Source: Epiperipatus broadwayi (Eukaryota > Onychophora > Udeonychophora > Euonychophora > Peripatidae). Taken from it: 64,000 bases of DNA. This document shows, one piece after another, positions 1 to 12,649 of this stretch (the stretch's first letter is position 1; every line of letters begins with the position of its first letter). The translations under genes and the position numbers were made by a program. The stretch is from the NCBI GenBank assembly GCA_028023455.1, contig JAQFVV010012476.1:5161094-5225093 (forward strand), written 5' to 3'. Under the pieces are notes generated by a model. It had not been told where the DNA came from, searched no databases, and worked only from the letters and a program-made list of their open reading frames with translations.

Positions 1-1266
1 GTCTTTGACCTTAGATAACATATTAAAATAATTATTTTAGTAATGCAGTCAACAGGCTCTTAGGACATGATGTTATTTATGTTTTTAATTTGAATTTAGA
101 CTAAGTAAGTTTTGAAAAAAAATTTTCAGGTTTAAAACAGACTTAGAGGTTTGTGTGTGTATGTTCTGCATAGCTATTTATAGTCAACTCTGATAGGACT
201 TCCAAAATTGGTCATTGAAAGATTATCAATATTATTAAATATCGCCATTCACAAGCTAAAAACATGGAGATTATGTTTCACAGATTCACTTCCCATTCAT
301 GAATTTCTTTTTACGTCCCAAGTAATAAACAATTTCATTAATAATATCTATTTTTTTAAGACTTTCCATTCTTGTTTTACATTTTAGAAATTTCTAGGTA
401 CTCATCTACAAATTAATAATTGAATATGTGTATCTAGGTTGGCTATATGACAGATACGTAAAATATTCTGTTTGTTTAGAAGTCCTCAAATACCTGGGAA
501 AATAAACTATGTTATCCGGATTCGAATCCCATGTTATGAGTAAGAAAAATGCATTAGCCGTTTCATCATGAGGATCAACAATATATATATATGTTTAGAA
601 AGACTTACATATATATTATCCGACAATTAATCTTGAATCTATGATGCCAAAATATTTATTGCAGTCAAAACCCTGCTTTCCAGTATATCTCCCAAATACA
701 TATATATTATAACTACAAAAATATGCAAACTCAACTTAATTTATCTTAAATATAAACTTCATATTAGAAAATAAATTATTAATCAAATTAACAATAAACT
801 TCCGCTTCAGTTAAGTTTTCATCTTTCGATTGATTAGTGAGATTTTAAAATTTACTGTGAATATTTATAAATTTAATTAATAGATTAAAATATTGACTTT
901 TTTTTTAATTTAGTAATTATCTTAGAATTTTTTTATTTTATTTACTGGGAAGTTTGTGAAAGGAAAAAAATGGATAATTTTAAATAATTAAATATAATTA
1001 TGAAGATAAATAATTTAACTTTATTAAAATGGAATAACGGTTGACTTTGGAGTTGATCGTAAAGATGAAAAAAGTGAAGCTATATGTTTCTGCATCACCA
1101 ATAGTGGATTCAGCAGTCAAAAAATATATTATACTCTGGCACGTGATCGAGCTGCTGGGAAGCCATTAAAAAGATGTGATATAATTTATCTCTTACGTAA
1201 AGCACAATTGTGACTCTATAAATCAAAATATAAAACATTGTTAATTGTATTGCCCTTAATTGTATT
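1..1266. other. AT-rich sequence, no recognised feature
   Basis: No coding region or clear repeat is visible. A B-box-like string (GATTCGAATCCC, about 521-532) could be a relic of a tRNA-derived repeat, but no matching A-box or boundary was found. Confidence 0.4.
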
Positions 1267-1390
1267 GCACTTAATGCCATGATAAGGTATCAGATTTTGA
1301 GGATCAAAGTCCATGAATCACAACCATAGCTCAATAATTGTCATTGTTCAAACGATTTATGACTTCCCAAATAAATAAGCCATTCATTAT
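1267..1390 (+). repeat. tRNA-like repeat family B, degenerate copy
   Basis: It matches the window-wide family B unit: an A-box-like start (GCAGTGGTAGAGT in better copies), then 'ggtccatggatcacagccc', then a tail ending in 'caaatcatttgattattt'. Here the middle reads 'aagtccatgaatcacaacc' and the tail 'aaataaataagccattcatt'. It is a diverged single unit. Family B is probably a tRNA-derived SINE, but the B-box is poorly preserved. Confidence 0.45.
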
Positions 1391-2039
1391 TTTATGCCTT
1401 TTATTAATTGTATTATAGGTTAAAATACTAACATGCTCTGTGCAGTTTAATATAGAGAGTGGAAAATTGAAAACTAAAAAACCCTTAACAAAAGTTTAAT
1501 CTATCACTTTACATGATCAAATGTCACATAATTACTAAGCATCTGACTATTTGATTTTTTGTTAACATTCAAAGATTAGTAGAACCACCATTAATAATGA
1601 TCGAGTGTTCTATTTAATTTTTAGCCACAACAGACAGAGTCTTAATTTATATACATGGATGTAGAAGATAGAAGTTAACAAAGGAATTAAAAAGTTATTG
1701 ATACCTTTAAAGATAATACTGGTTATATTTTACATTAATTTAGGAAAAGGAAATTATAATTGGTTTATCAAACTTTAGACTACTAAAGTTAACTTTGCAT
1801 TGTCTTTTGGTGACAGTGTATAGATACACCTTGTGAATCTGTATGATTTAAGTCATCATTTATAATGATCTTGAATTGTATTTTGGATATTTGTGAATAT
1901 CTGTTACTCTTTCTATCTACCCTTATCATCAACTAACTGATCATGCACAAATCTTAATTAGTATATTTTGATAAAAATTGTTTATTTAGCATATGATATT
2001 TTTATTAAATGGCTTAACTTTTGATAAAGTATGATAAAC

Positions 2040-2410
2040 AAACTTGAAGATATTCAAACCAGAAGATAGATTCAATCGTGGCAATGTTAAATTTTTTAAT
2101 TCTGCCACTAAAACCTTAGATTTGAAAATCATTAATTATGTGGATCACAGTTTGTATTCATCCATATCTACATAGGTCACTATCTGTTATATTTTCCTTA
2201 TGAAACAAATGAATGGAATGATTGTGGGTTATCCTAAATCTATTGCTGTGATTTCAGAAACATTTAGGAAGATCAAAATCAACTGGTCTTACTGTTAGAA
2301 GTGGAAAAATGAAATCTATATTGACTCATAAGTAATACAGGTTTTATTTCATAAATCTTTAGTTATGGATTTTTGGTAGAACACCTAAAAAAAGGATCTT
2401 GATCTGAGAT
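2040..2410 (+). repeat. dispersed repeat shared with 26480-26830
   Basis: The stretch from 'gggttatcct' (about 2227) through 'actcataa' resembles 26625-26740 with many substitutions and indels. It is an old interspersed repeat of unknown class. No coding sequence is visible. Confidence 0.35.
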
Positions 2411-3257
2411 GAGGCTTAGAAGGCATAAGTATATTTTGAATTATTGGCAAGTTTAATCTACTTAACATTTTTTCATACATTTTGTATGAAGCAATTTCTC
2501 TTATATAAAGATAAAATTACTATTAGGAAAATATGGAGTTTATACAAGATTTAATAGTGGCACAGTAATTTTAAGTGAAGGGTATGATATAAAGATTTCA
2601 GAATAAAATGAACACATTGAATATTGGCGAAAAGATTGCAAAAAAGGTGTTTCAGATAAAAATCACATAATAGTATTCTTTTACTAACCCTTAGAGAGAT
2701 TGGTTAACTTTTGCAGAGGAAATAATAAAAAAAATTAGTGAGAATTGTAATGACTAATCAAACTTTGATTAGACATAATTAAAGTTCATTTGTGGTCTGT
2801 TAAAGGTGGGTCTAAAATGTAGATTTTTATCAGAGCAAACCCTTGAAAAATTTTGATAAGGAGAAGATTAAAAAATATGAAACAATAATTTTAAACCATT
2901 AAGATATCACATGACTGAAATAGTTATTATGTTACCTTTGTTAAATTTTGCTACTCACCAGCATAGTCTTCGATTTTCACTATTTTTATGCTACCTAGAT
3001 CATGTGATGTCTCAATGGTATAGTAACATTTCTGAGCAAAGAATAAAGATGCCTATGGTTATAAATAAACTAAGGCCATCATAATATATAGAAACTGAAC
3101 TGATTTCATATCTATATAACTATATAAACAGACAGACAGATTGAAATAAGAACGTTTTTTAGTTCGGGTTGTTAGCTTTATAGTATAACAAAAAAGTAAA
3201 AAATGGCTGCTTAAGGAGAAGTGCCTTAGATTCAAAGATTCAGTGCAATGTTAAAAA
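2411..3257. other. AT-rich sequence, no gene seen
   Basis: No coding or RNA gene was recognised. A loose inverted pair (tatcacatga near 2905 and tcatgtgatg near 3001) resembles the TCACATGA-type motif found in the tails of several repeats in this window. Confidence 0.35.
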
Positions 3258-3400
3258 AAAATTTAACACTTCTCACTGATAAAAACCAGTCTTAGAATTC
3301 TGGATAGAATACTACTGGATAAAGATTTACGAAACACTACCATTTGGCATCTATTGATCATTGATGTTTATGTGGTGCAACCCTAGTGGGACTAAAAAAC
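3258..3400 (+). repeat. family C hammerhead repeat, relic
   Basis: 'cttctcactgataaaaacc' followed by 'ctggatagaatactactgg' and 'catctattgatcattgatg' aligns with the better family C copy at 36350-36500. The CTGATGA core has become CTGATAA and no GAAA/GTC follows at the expected spacing, so ribozyme function is lost. Confidence 0.4.
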
Positions 3401-5149
3401 TGTGCTAATAAAAAGGTAATTTTATTAAAATATATTTTTAAGTAAAGGTAAAATCACAGGCTTGAAAGAGCAACTGATGGGTGATGATTTTTTCTTATCA
3501 ACAAAGAACCCTGTCCAATATTGCTTTTATGGTTTTGTTTTATGTTAAATACATCAATGCTCACCTTACCAATCAATATGACCATGGACTTTATCTTTCA
3601 TTAAGAAAAGCTACTTACCCATATATTAACCAATATTAAATGGATATCAGAAACTTATATTGAATGAGTCACTGAACCTGCTTGGCAAATCTTCTGCTAC
3701 TCAAGAATATCCTAATCATCACTTATATTTTATGTCTGAGTAATCAGCATATAGGCAAAGCACTAACCATTCTACTAAAGGTCATTTGCTTAAAAATTAG
3801 ATATTACAGTGGATGTGTCTAAAGATAATTGTCAAAAAAAAAAGCTAAAAAATAATCTACTTTTTAGCTTTATCAATGCTTTCTATGTATCACCTCCATA
3901 ATACAGCAACTATCCATCAGTACTCAGACCATCTCTCACTATGCATGAATAGGTATCAAACACCTGAATAACCAATTTCACCTTGACAACTCAGAGCATT
4001 CCCCCATGATATTACTCATGAGCAAGTTAGAGAACTCTTTTGTTGTGATAGATTGGGAATGAGAAGAGAAATGCACCTATAAAAAACAAAACAAAAATTT
4101 GAGTGCAATCCATGTATCTCTTGAGTTTTTCAAAAATAAAAGGAAAAATCATATATTGGTTATTTATAATCTTCCAAAAGGGACTAAAAGTAACATTTTA
4201 TAATAGTAAAATTTAAAGAATGACACTTTTTCAGAGTTCATTTAGATTTTCTTAAAATATTCTTGATTTCCAAGCCAATAGCAAACAACCATATAGAAAA
4301 ATTTGACCAATCAATTTTTATCACATGTTCAATACTCTGTATATTTTAATGCAGTGGTGATGAGGTGGACTCAAAAGCACAAGGTTCCAGGATCAGTTCT
4401 AAACTGAGTATCGTAAGTAACAAAACCCAATTTAGATTAATTGAATGGAACTGGTAAATATCCATTGACCACAAATACCACCTAATGTTCTAGGCAATTA
4501 GCATTGCAATATAAATACAGGTAAATAACTAGATGCTTGAAATTATGTTACCTCACATTTTGTAAAATTTGATTGGGGGAGGGGGGTTTAACTATTATAT
4601 GATTGTGGGTTTCAGATTTCACAGAGGTCATGAATTTAAACTAGATTTTTTTTTTAATATAGCAAAACTTGCATTGACTAAAACTAGAATTATGTAGCAA
4701 ATATTATAACAGTCAAATTATATATAAAAAAATCAATTGGGATGATCAGCCAAGAAATAACCAAAAGCTTGTGGTGACATATATATTATGCTATTTAGGT
4801 AATGACTGGACAACTGATTTACATTATTAAATCACCTATTATATTGAACATGGTGAAAGGTAGATGGATTGTGTATGAATCTAAATATTGCTTATGGTCC
4901 TAGTTTCAACAGAATCTTCTTTATCAGCAGATCAAGCCTTTATACATCATTAACCATAAATTACAATATGCTACAATTTTATTTTATGTAAAGCAGATTT
5001 CAGAGTGATAGATAAATATTATCTTTTTTGTAAAAATGATATTACTCAGAAAGCACACATTATCAAATATTCTATTTAAATGATGAAACATAAACAGCCT
5101 GAAGTCATACTAAAGTTAGCAATATGTCATTGCTCACAGATCCAAGATT
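3401..5149. other. AT-rich sequence with one family B fragment
   Basis: No coding region. About 4349-4440 holds a partial family B unit starting 'aatgcagtggtgatgagg' followed by 'aaggttccaggatcagttc'. The rest is unrecognised. Confidence 0.35.
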
Positions 5150-5270
5150 CATCACTGATTAAAGCCACAAGATACAAACTAACTGGGGATATTGGATGAG
5201 AAGGCTATGGATAGAGATTAAAATACACAACTCTTAACATCATTTATTGATTACTAAAATTTTCATTGGT
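5150..5270 (+). repeat. family C hammerhead repeat, relic
   Basis: 'catcactgattaaagccaca', then 'actggggatattggatgaga' and 'tatggatagagattaaaata' match the family C copy at 36355-36440 closely. The catalytic core is damaged: CTGATTA for CTGATGA and CAAA for GAAA. Confidence 0.5.
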
Positions 5271-5446
5271 GACAATGTTGTACAGACAAATTTGCTAGTG
5301 TTTTAGTTAGTAATATACTTAAATCTTAACTTTTTTTACATAATATAATAATGTACTATATATTATGAAAAAATATTAAATGTTATTTATTTAAGTATTA
5401 TGTATATTTGGTTACAAATATAATATATATGTTGTACTTTAGATGT

Positions 5447-5933
5447 AATTAGAGGGATTTGAACACCAACTTTCAAGCTCCATTTAGTTACCCTCTCCAT
5501 CTTATATAACCAATACATATGATCACATACATGTGAAATATATAAATGATCTCCAATATACATATTTTACAACTGAACCAAACTCGTCAATTGGTCCAGA
5601 TCATCATCTTCCACACACATATATAATCAGTGCTCAGTTTATATTAAAATAGCAAGTCTACAAACATTAATGGACAAGTTTCAACTTTCTCCATTCTCCA
5701 ACTTGGGTGAAGAAGATAGAAGCCTGTTCATTAAAGTTTGTAGATATGCTATTTCAATATAAACTGAGCACTGATTATATATGTGTGTGAGAGATGATGA
5801 TCTGGACCAACTGATGAGTGCTGGTAGATCATAATATCTTTTGTAAATATAAGTGGTCATGTATACCGGTTACATAAGATGGAGTGGATAGCTTCAGGAA
5901 GATTGAAAGTCTGTGTTCGAATCCCCTCTAATT
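5447..5933. repeat. family A ribozyme repeat, head-to-head palindrome
   Basis: Two family A copies face each other around about 5703. The left arm (minus orientation) runs from 'aattagagggatttgaacac' to 'ctccattctccaac'. The right arm (plus) runs back to 'gtgttcgaatcccctctaatt'. Shared blocks include 'taatcagtgctcagtttata' in the left arm and its complement in the right. Both carry decayed hammerhead cores: CTGATGA is intact at 5811-5817 but has no GAAA, and the left core reads TTGACGA. The outer ends carry a tRNA B-box-like GTTCGAATCCCC. Family membership is clear from the copies at 33, 50 and 54 kb. Confidence 0.75.
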
Positions 5934-8463
5934 ATTCTGTATATTATATAAAATATAAATAGCAGTGCAAAAGTTGTATAGAGCACACATAAAAAATTAT
6001 GCATAAATTTTAAAACACCATCCAGCCGTAATTTAAAACATTAAATTTTAGTCTTCACTAATGAAGATAAAAGCCATAATCTGATTTGGGATGAAAATAT
6101 TAACATGATACCTTCTGGTATTGCAGTAATTGCAATAGGCAGCTTTAGAATAGGGTAAAGAAAATTATACTATTATTGCTTATTATAGTACCTTTTGACT
6201 AGTTACACTATTTGACTTGGGCGAGTTTATCATACTTACATTACCTTTTGTTAATATCCGAATAATGATAACTTTGGATCTAGTTTCACAAAAGAGTAAA
6301 CTTCCAAGAAGATACTACATTTTTAAGTAACTGATGTTCAATTTATGCTAATTAAACTAACCAAACAGCCTAAGTCAATTTGATCTATCTCGAAATTTAA
6401 AAAAATTCAACTAATAATAAATAAATACTTGTACAAACTATTTCTATTGTTATTTTTACGTTAATTTATTTCTTAAAAGTCTTGAATTGAAAAATAATAA
6501 TTTTTTCACTTCCCTTTTTCTTTTTCTCGATTTCATGTTGACGATGTATGATTTATATCTCTAACCTGTAATGCTTCCACACTTTTAAAAAAAAAAAAAT
6601 GGGAACGTCACGTGATCTGTATTAATCATTGTTAATGCTTCGTTTATGTTGGTAGACAAGTTAAATTTTGATGAGAATACGTGCTAGCGGCATGCATATT
6701 TCACATTATCATTTCCTTTCTAGTTTCTAACAAAACCATAATTTAATAACCTTTTAAAACAATCAAACGAATGTTAATATAACAAAGTTTTATTAAAAGT
6801 CACAAAGGATATAAAATAAAATAAGAGTATAAAACATATCAGATAAAAATGTGCCATAAATGTTAATAGCTTTAAAAAAAAAAAGATAATAAATAATGTC
6901 AGATGAAGCAAAGAATCATTAAGAAGCTATTATCAAAACATGCCATAACTCTATAAACGAAAATAAAAATAAATATATATACTAAGAGATGATCAAATGT
7001 TTTCTAAGATGCGATCACAAACTTAGACATACGTAGTAAAAAGAAAACATTGATCTTGAAAATAACGTTATCAAGTTTAAATAGCATTAGAAAAAATGTA
7101 AAGATAATGTGGCAGTCAGCCTTTAAATGTCAAGACAAAGGCCTTTCTCCAACTACCCCAGACTCTATAGAAAATCAATGAAAAAGAAAGCATTTTGTCA
7201 CAAATTTATTAATTCCCACAGGAGGAGGAATTTTCTATTTTTGTTTTATTTTCTAACACAAAAAACAACCAGCTAAATACTCATTTATCAATCACTACTG
7301 GATGTTTAGATAGCTATCAGCTTGTACCCAAAATAATCTTAATTTGGATTAGAAAAACATTTTCAAGCTGGCCAAATTCAAACCCAGGTTGTAGGCTAAG
7401 TAAGTAAATGTTCCACTGCTGCATCTGAAGCCCTTATTAAAATGTCGAATAATTAAACTCGAATAATAGATATTGTTTATTTATTATAAATAAAACTGCT
7501 GCTGGAAATACCCACACTCAATTTTTCTATGGTAGACAAAGTCGTAAGAGAGAAGAAAATGAACGTAAGAAGGAAGAAAACGATAGCAACAAAATTAATT
7601 TCTTTCATTTCATACAACAATAACTCTAACCAATAAATCAATTTATTCAGAAAAAATTGTTTGCTAATGGAGAACATGGATTACTAAAATATCAATAGAA
7701 CTGTATTTAATACCTGTGGCAATAAATTTCCAGAACTCAAATTTCATATCAACATCCAAGCAATAAAAACGTTCAATTTGTTGTTGTTGTGGCAATAAAT
7801 ATGTATTTACATAACTACTCGCAAATGAGTATAGTCATTTTGGTAAAAAGACAAAACAAATTAATAATATACAGTAGAGATTAATTTTGTGACCACTACA
7901 CATACCAATAATGTTGATGCAAATACATCCCACATATAGAATGTGATTGTCCATTACACTACTTGGTATTTTATAATATCATCTTTTTTAACTTCTTTTA
8001 CAGAAAATCTTTCTGGAATACTTCGATTCCTTATGTAATTGTATCTCTTTAATGTATTCTATACTCTATTATCTCTTCATAATAAATACAGTCAACATTG
8101 AATTACTTTAGAATGTCTTCGAGATAAACTTTGTAATATAAATGGAATCTCTCTCCCATAAAATCCATGCTCAATTTCATTATAAAATAATATTTTAGGA
8201 AGTCTTGCATTATTTATTCATTTCACATGTCCAATGGAATGAAGATGTGATTTTACAATAGTGGACATTATAGAATCATATTCAACAAGGTGAAGAATAT
8301 TTTGATTTGTCTTATGATTTTGATATTGTATTTTTAATATTTTATGGATCATCCTTAAATACAATTTTTAATGCCTTTAGGTTAACCCAATAAAGTATAC
8401 AATTCTTACTTTCATGCAATAAATTTATGTATAATAATAGCTTATGGCTAATTTAATTGCAGT
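5934..8463. other. AT-rich sequence, no gene seen
   Basis: About 2.5 kb without a recognisable gene or repeat boundary. A small open frame on the minus strand (7477-7677) has low-complexity AT-rich composition and no domain I recognise. A B-box-like string on the minus strand near 7378-7400 may be a SINE relic. Confidence 0.35.
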
Positions 8464-8910
8464 TGTTCTTACTTATGAATCTGAAAGTTGGACACTCAAC
8501 AGAAGAACAATACAGTGACTTCAAAACACTCAAGAAGGTGTAGAGAGATGTAAGTTAGGAGTAACAAGAAGTGATCAAAAACAAAATACATGTCTTGCAT
8601 TGGTGGTCGAGAGGTCAGTGCGACTGCCTTGCACTAGCAGACAGTTGCCCGGGTTGCAGGTTCGCGTCCTGGCCGATGTTATGACAATTAAATATATATA
8701 TATACATTGTCTTTGAAGTGGAAATAGATTGGACATACTGTTAAAAGAGATAATACTAGATGGATAGTTGAAATCTTAAATGGTATCCAAGAGATTGTAA
8801 AAGACCTAGAAAGAGACCACATATAAGATGGATGAATGAAATAAAGAAGTTTGCTTTTGTGATGTGGGAAGGCTAAAAATTGCAGAAACTGGATTAAACA
8901 TTCATTTTGC
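8464..8910 (+). pseudogene. non-LTR retrotransposon C-terminal remnant, split by a SINE
   Basis: Conceptual translation with frame repair gives the C-terminal block typical of non-LTR retrotransposon ORFs: a 'LTYGSETWTLNRRT'-like start, a domain ending 'KWKWIGH', then a proline/arginine-rich 'RPRKRPHIRWMNEIKKF'-like stretch. These polyproteins encode endonuclease and reverse transcriptase; only the end is left. Stops and frameshifts are present. A tRNA-derived SINE (8592-8690) interrupts it. Related tails occur at 17495, 19200, 26285, 31730, 45875 and 46400. The clade was not determined. Confidence 0.65.
8592..8690 (+). repeat. tRNA-derived SINE
   Basis: It starts 'cttgcattggtggtcgagag' (A-box region), has an anticodon-arm-like 'ctgccttgca', then the B-box GGTTCGCGTCC and the 3' end 'ggccgatgttatgaca'. 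Seven other copies lie in this window on the minus strand. This one carries a short extra duplication in the anticodon arm. It sits inside a LINE tail; no clear target-site duplication was seen. Confidence 0.8.
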
Positions 8911-9082
8911 AATCCATGTTTTTATAGTGATGATGATGAGTTATTGTACTGTGATGAAATATTTTATCTTTTAACTTGTTAAAAGCCACAGCACCACATT
9001 GGAGTATGAATACGCACAAATTATACATTTGAAGACTGAGTTAACTACTTTTAAAACTGGTTTATAAATATTTGCATTATCA

Positions 9083-9206
9083 TTAGTGCAGTGATAGAGT
9101 TGCAGACTCTAGAAATCAAGGTCCATGGAATGCAATTCTCCTTTATCATTAATGATGCCTGAACTTGGATCAAACTCCTGACCAACAAACTATTTGATTA
9201 TTTTTT
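9083..9206 (+). repeat. tRNA-like repeat family B
   Basis: It contains 'tagtgcagtgatagagttgc' (A-box-like), 'caaggtccatggaatgcaat', and a tail 'aacaaactatttgattattt'. One unit, moderately diverged. Confidence 0.55.
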
Positions 9207-9515
9207 CTTTAGTGTATCTAGCATAATAATATTTTTTCTAATTATTTACACGTTTTTTAAATGATTGACTATTATATATTACAAATATATACATATATAA
9301 GTTTGTTGAACATGGTGCACTTTCTAATTCTTGCACAAGAAACATTAAAATTTCACAGAAACTCATATGACTGTCCACTGATCAAATAAAGTAATCATTT
9401 TGTTTAAGGTCCTATTAAACTATTTAGGAGACATATCTAGGCAATATTAATAGTGGAAATAAAATGTTACTCACTGCAGATATACATAAAACTTTTCTCA
9501 ACGTACCTCAACTCA

Positions 9516-9546
<31 letters not shown>

Positions 9547-10711
9547 AATGTATACCATAAGTTCCAACAACTAACTGATGTTATTGTATTTAAATCATAT
9601 CATCGCACCCAATACTTTGATAACTTAATAAAATATCAACAAACTTCTCTCAAGAACACTCACATTTTCAATGCTTTGATAAAAAATTGTTAATACCATA
9701 TTACTTTATTTAAACTTTGGCTCAGTGATGTGATTTACATGTGTGTGTGTGTGCACATATGTAAGGTTAGTAAACACCATGGCATAACATGAAATATAAT
9801 AAGAGGAATAAGCTCCTAACTACAAAACACAGGAAAAATTTAATGTAATGTCTTCCAGTGAAGCATTTTCATTCATTTGCCAAGCCTTTACATAGACATT
9901 TAGATCTGTCAAACCACTAACATGCAGTCAAATGAGTTGTTTATGCAACCTCGCTCACATCAGGGTTAGAATCTAATTTATGGAGGCAGGGTTAATTGCT
10001 ATTTATTTTAATAATGTTATAACCAACCAACAAATTAGCCTATATAAAAATTTAAAGTTTGTAAATTAGACTCAAAGCTAATTTGAGTTAAACCACATTG
10101 ACAACTACACTGATTTAAATTTCTTCTTTAGCAGTGTTACTGTTTGGTCTAAACATCCATGCATGATCTTGATAAATGAATGAACATGATTTATTTTTGT
10201 TTGTTATGTTTGATATTTCATATATACATGATACTTTGTTATTGATTTACAAAGCTATTAGAATGAATAGAAATTAACTCCACTTTTGTAAATTAAATTA
10301 TGAGCTTATTTAAGTAATGCTGTATTGATATCTATACTGAATTCATATTTATGCTCATGTGATTTAAATATTGACAAGTTAAAAATGAGGAGCTTAAGCC
10401 TCTAAATTCTAGATTTAAATCTCAATTCATAAGCTTGGCAATATAATGCTCTAACTCCTATACCAGTTTTAAGATTCTGGACATGTGACCAATTGGAATG
10501 CTGCATTGTAGAGTTTAAAGTGAGTGAAGCATTAGAGGCAAAGATTTCTGGATAGGATCAAACTTCAATTCACCATGAATGTCACTTGAAATATCATGTG
10601 TCTAAATATTTGATTATTATGATTATTGGATTAGTCATAAATACGTATTTATGCATAACGAATTTACTTTAATTTTTTTAAAATCTTTCATCACCAATTA
10701 TATGAGACATA

Positions 10712-10717
<6 letters not shown>
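9207..10717. other. AT-rich sequence, no gene seen
   Basis: No coding region. Short TA/TG runs lie at about 9518-9546 and 9739-9752. Weak tRNA-like strings near 10400-10560 were not assignable. Confidence 0.35.

Positions 10718-10757
<40 letters not shown>
10718..10757. repeat. (AT)n microsatellite
   Basis: An almost pure run of about 20 AT dinucleotides. Confidence 0.95.
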
Positions 10758-10760
<3 letters not shown>

Positions 10761-11183
10761 ATAATATTATAATTCTATTATATATATATGTAATATTATA
10801 ATTCATTAAGATCATGGAATTCTAGGAAGCTTAGCGTCTCAAAGTGTTAGTTGACAAAGACTACGAGGATAGTCGAAAGTGCTCCTAAGTGGATAAAATT
10901 TTTAAACTTATATTTTATATATATATATAATTACTGTATTTATAAATATTCAATTATAAGGTTACATATATATGTATATTAATTATAATATTCTCACAGA
11001 TAAATGAATTCATAGTATTATTTTTGAGAGCTTCTATGTAATAAAAGTATAATAGCTAAATAGCAGACATTTTAGTACAATAACAAGTACTTATCTTGGA
11101 GGTTCTTCTTTCTCTAAGGAAAGTCCTTGTTGTTGTACTGAAATATCAGCTATTTAGCTATTATATTTTTATTAAGCTCCTGG

Positions 11184-11287
11184 AAATAATACTGTGAATA
11201 TATATATATATATAAAGCTTTATTATCCAAATAATAAATAATACTGTGAATATATATATATATATAAAGCTTTATTATCCAAATAAT
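11184..11287. repeat. 52-bp exact tandem duplication
   Basis: A 52-bp unit beginning 'aaataatactgtgaatatat' and ending 'ttattatccaaataat' occurs twice in tandem with no visible difference. Identity implies a recent slippage or duplication event, or an assembly artefact. Confidence 0.9.
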
Positions 11288-11430
11288 ATATAATTGGAGT
11301 GTGGTTTGAAAGTTATAATTGACTATTTGTTAGACTGATTTCAGAACAGTTATATTTACTTGCTTAATGAGGTTTATTCAAACTTCTTTGAATTAATAAT
11401 TTCAGTCTCCATGATCAAGTTGCAAAACCC
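11288..11430 (+). repeat. PLE-associated flank, copy 1
   Basis: 'tttgaaagttataattgact' and 'aaacttctttgaattaataa' recur at about 14888-14990. The block lies upstream of the endonuclease remnant here and downstream of the one at 14.3 kb, so it probably belongs to the PLE terminal or intergenic segment. Confidence 0.55.
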
Positions 11431-11439
11431 CTCAGATTA

Positions 11440-11880
11440 TTTATAAAATTAAATGCAGTAATAATTCTTGTAGTTCTGTATATTATGGAGGGTCTCATGC
11501 AAATACTATCATCAGAATCTCACATCACAAGTACTTATGCAAATGTGCAAAAAATAATTCTGAATATAAATGTATCTTCGTAGAGCATGAACAACAGTCT
11601 GATCATATTTTTAGCCCAGTAAATGTTGAGATCGTCTATACGTGAATTTGATGACAGAAAGAAAAAGTAAAAAAGACAGTTTGTTTCTAACAATTCCCAT
11701 ACAATCACCAAAAAAGAAAATAATGTTCACCTATCTAAAAAATTGAATATGTAAATTATCAATTTGCATAAATTAGCATTTAATGCAAATTATATAATGC
11801 ATCCTGCAGCTTACGAGTGCTGTGAATCTGACTGAAAGTCAGTCACTGCCTATATAAATATAGTAAATAAAACCTCTTCT
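11440..11880 (+). pseudogene. Penelope-like element GIY-YIG endonuclease remnant, copy 1
   Basis: The translated DNA gives a decayed GIY-YIG endonuclease end: 'VYYGGSHANTIIRISHHKYL', then 'YKCIFVEHEQQSDHIFSPVN', and a C-terminal 'NNSHTITKKENNVHLSKK' before a stop near 11757. The same three blocks in the same order are found at 14.3, 38.1 and 58.1 kb. In PLEs this domain follows the reverse transcriptase and cuts target DNA. The copy is frameshifted and 5'-truncated. About 440 bp align with 14240-14680, including the non-coding 3' part. Confidence 0.8.
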
Positions 11881-11954
11881 TGGCCAACTTTGAAAACATT
11901 GAAGCAAATCAATTACAATTAGCATAAGAATAGGAAAAAAAAATTCAGTATTAC

Positions 11955-12640
11955 ATTACAACATGGATTATCATCAGCAATATAAAATGAAGATGAAACT
12001 GCATAAAACCATGACAACACATCAGGAAAGATTATTATTTTTAGAGGCATGTCTAAAATACAAAGTACTTCCCAACTGTTGTAACATATGTATAAACCAC
12101 TCAATACACCAAAGAGAGAGAAAATACATCAATTAAAAATACAATTAGTAAAGAGTATTCTTCAAGGCTGCAGAAGGACTTTAAAAAATAATGAATGGGA
12201 GAAAAAGAAAGATTACCACTTATTATGAAGTATCCAATCGTATAACCAAATGCAGTTAAATGTTAAATATGATAAATAGTTAAAATTTCTTTTCTCTAAA
12301 CAAGGAATACAAATAGACTCTATCAAGAAAGAAAACCTGGTCAATGTCAGACACATCCAACTGCCGACAAAGTTTAAAACTTTGGTGGAGCAAGGACCAA
12401 TATTTATCAGAGGCCCCTGAAAACACACCTTGAAATAATTAATGATATAGAAGCTAAATATGAAAATGTTCCACAGAGGAAACATAATTGGACAAATAGT
12501 TGAAGCATTACATTTCATATCAGACAAATCCAAGAATAAAACATTGTGAAAAACATAGATGAATCCAAAAATATATGCAAGTTAAAATATTATATGCCTT
12601 AGAAAAGATAAAGGCAATAGATTTGTGCTAAAAAATACTA
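11955..12640 (+). pseudogene. PLE N-terminal region remnant
   Basis: An early open stretch reads 'TTHQERLLFLEACLKYKVLP' in one frame. It resembles the N-terminal helical region that precedes the reverse transcriptase in PLE proteins, where a 'FL..C....LIP' pattern is usual. The reading then breaks at several stops and shifts frame. Assignment rests mainly on position between a PLE endonuclease end and the downstream reverse transcriptase. Confidence 0.45.
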
Positions 12641-12649
12641 ATGATTATA

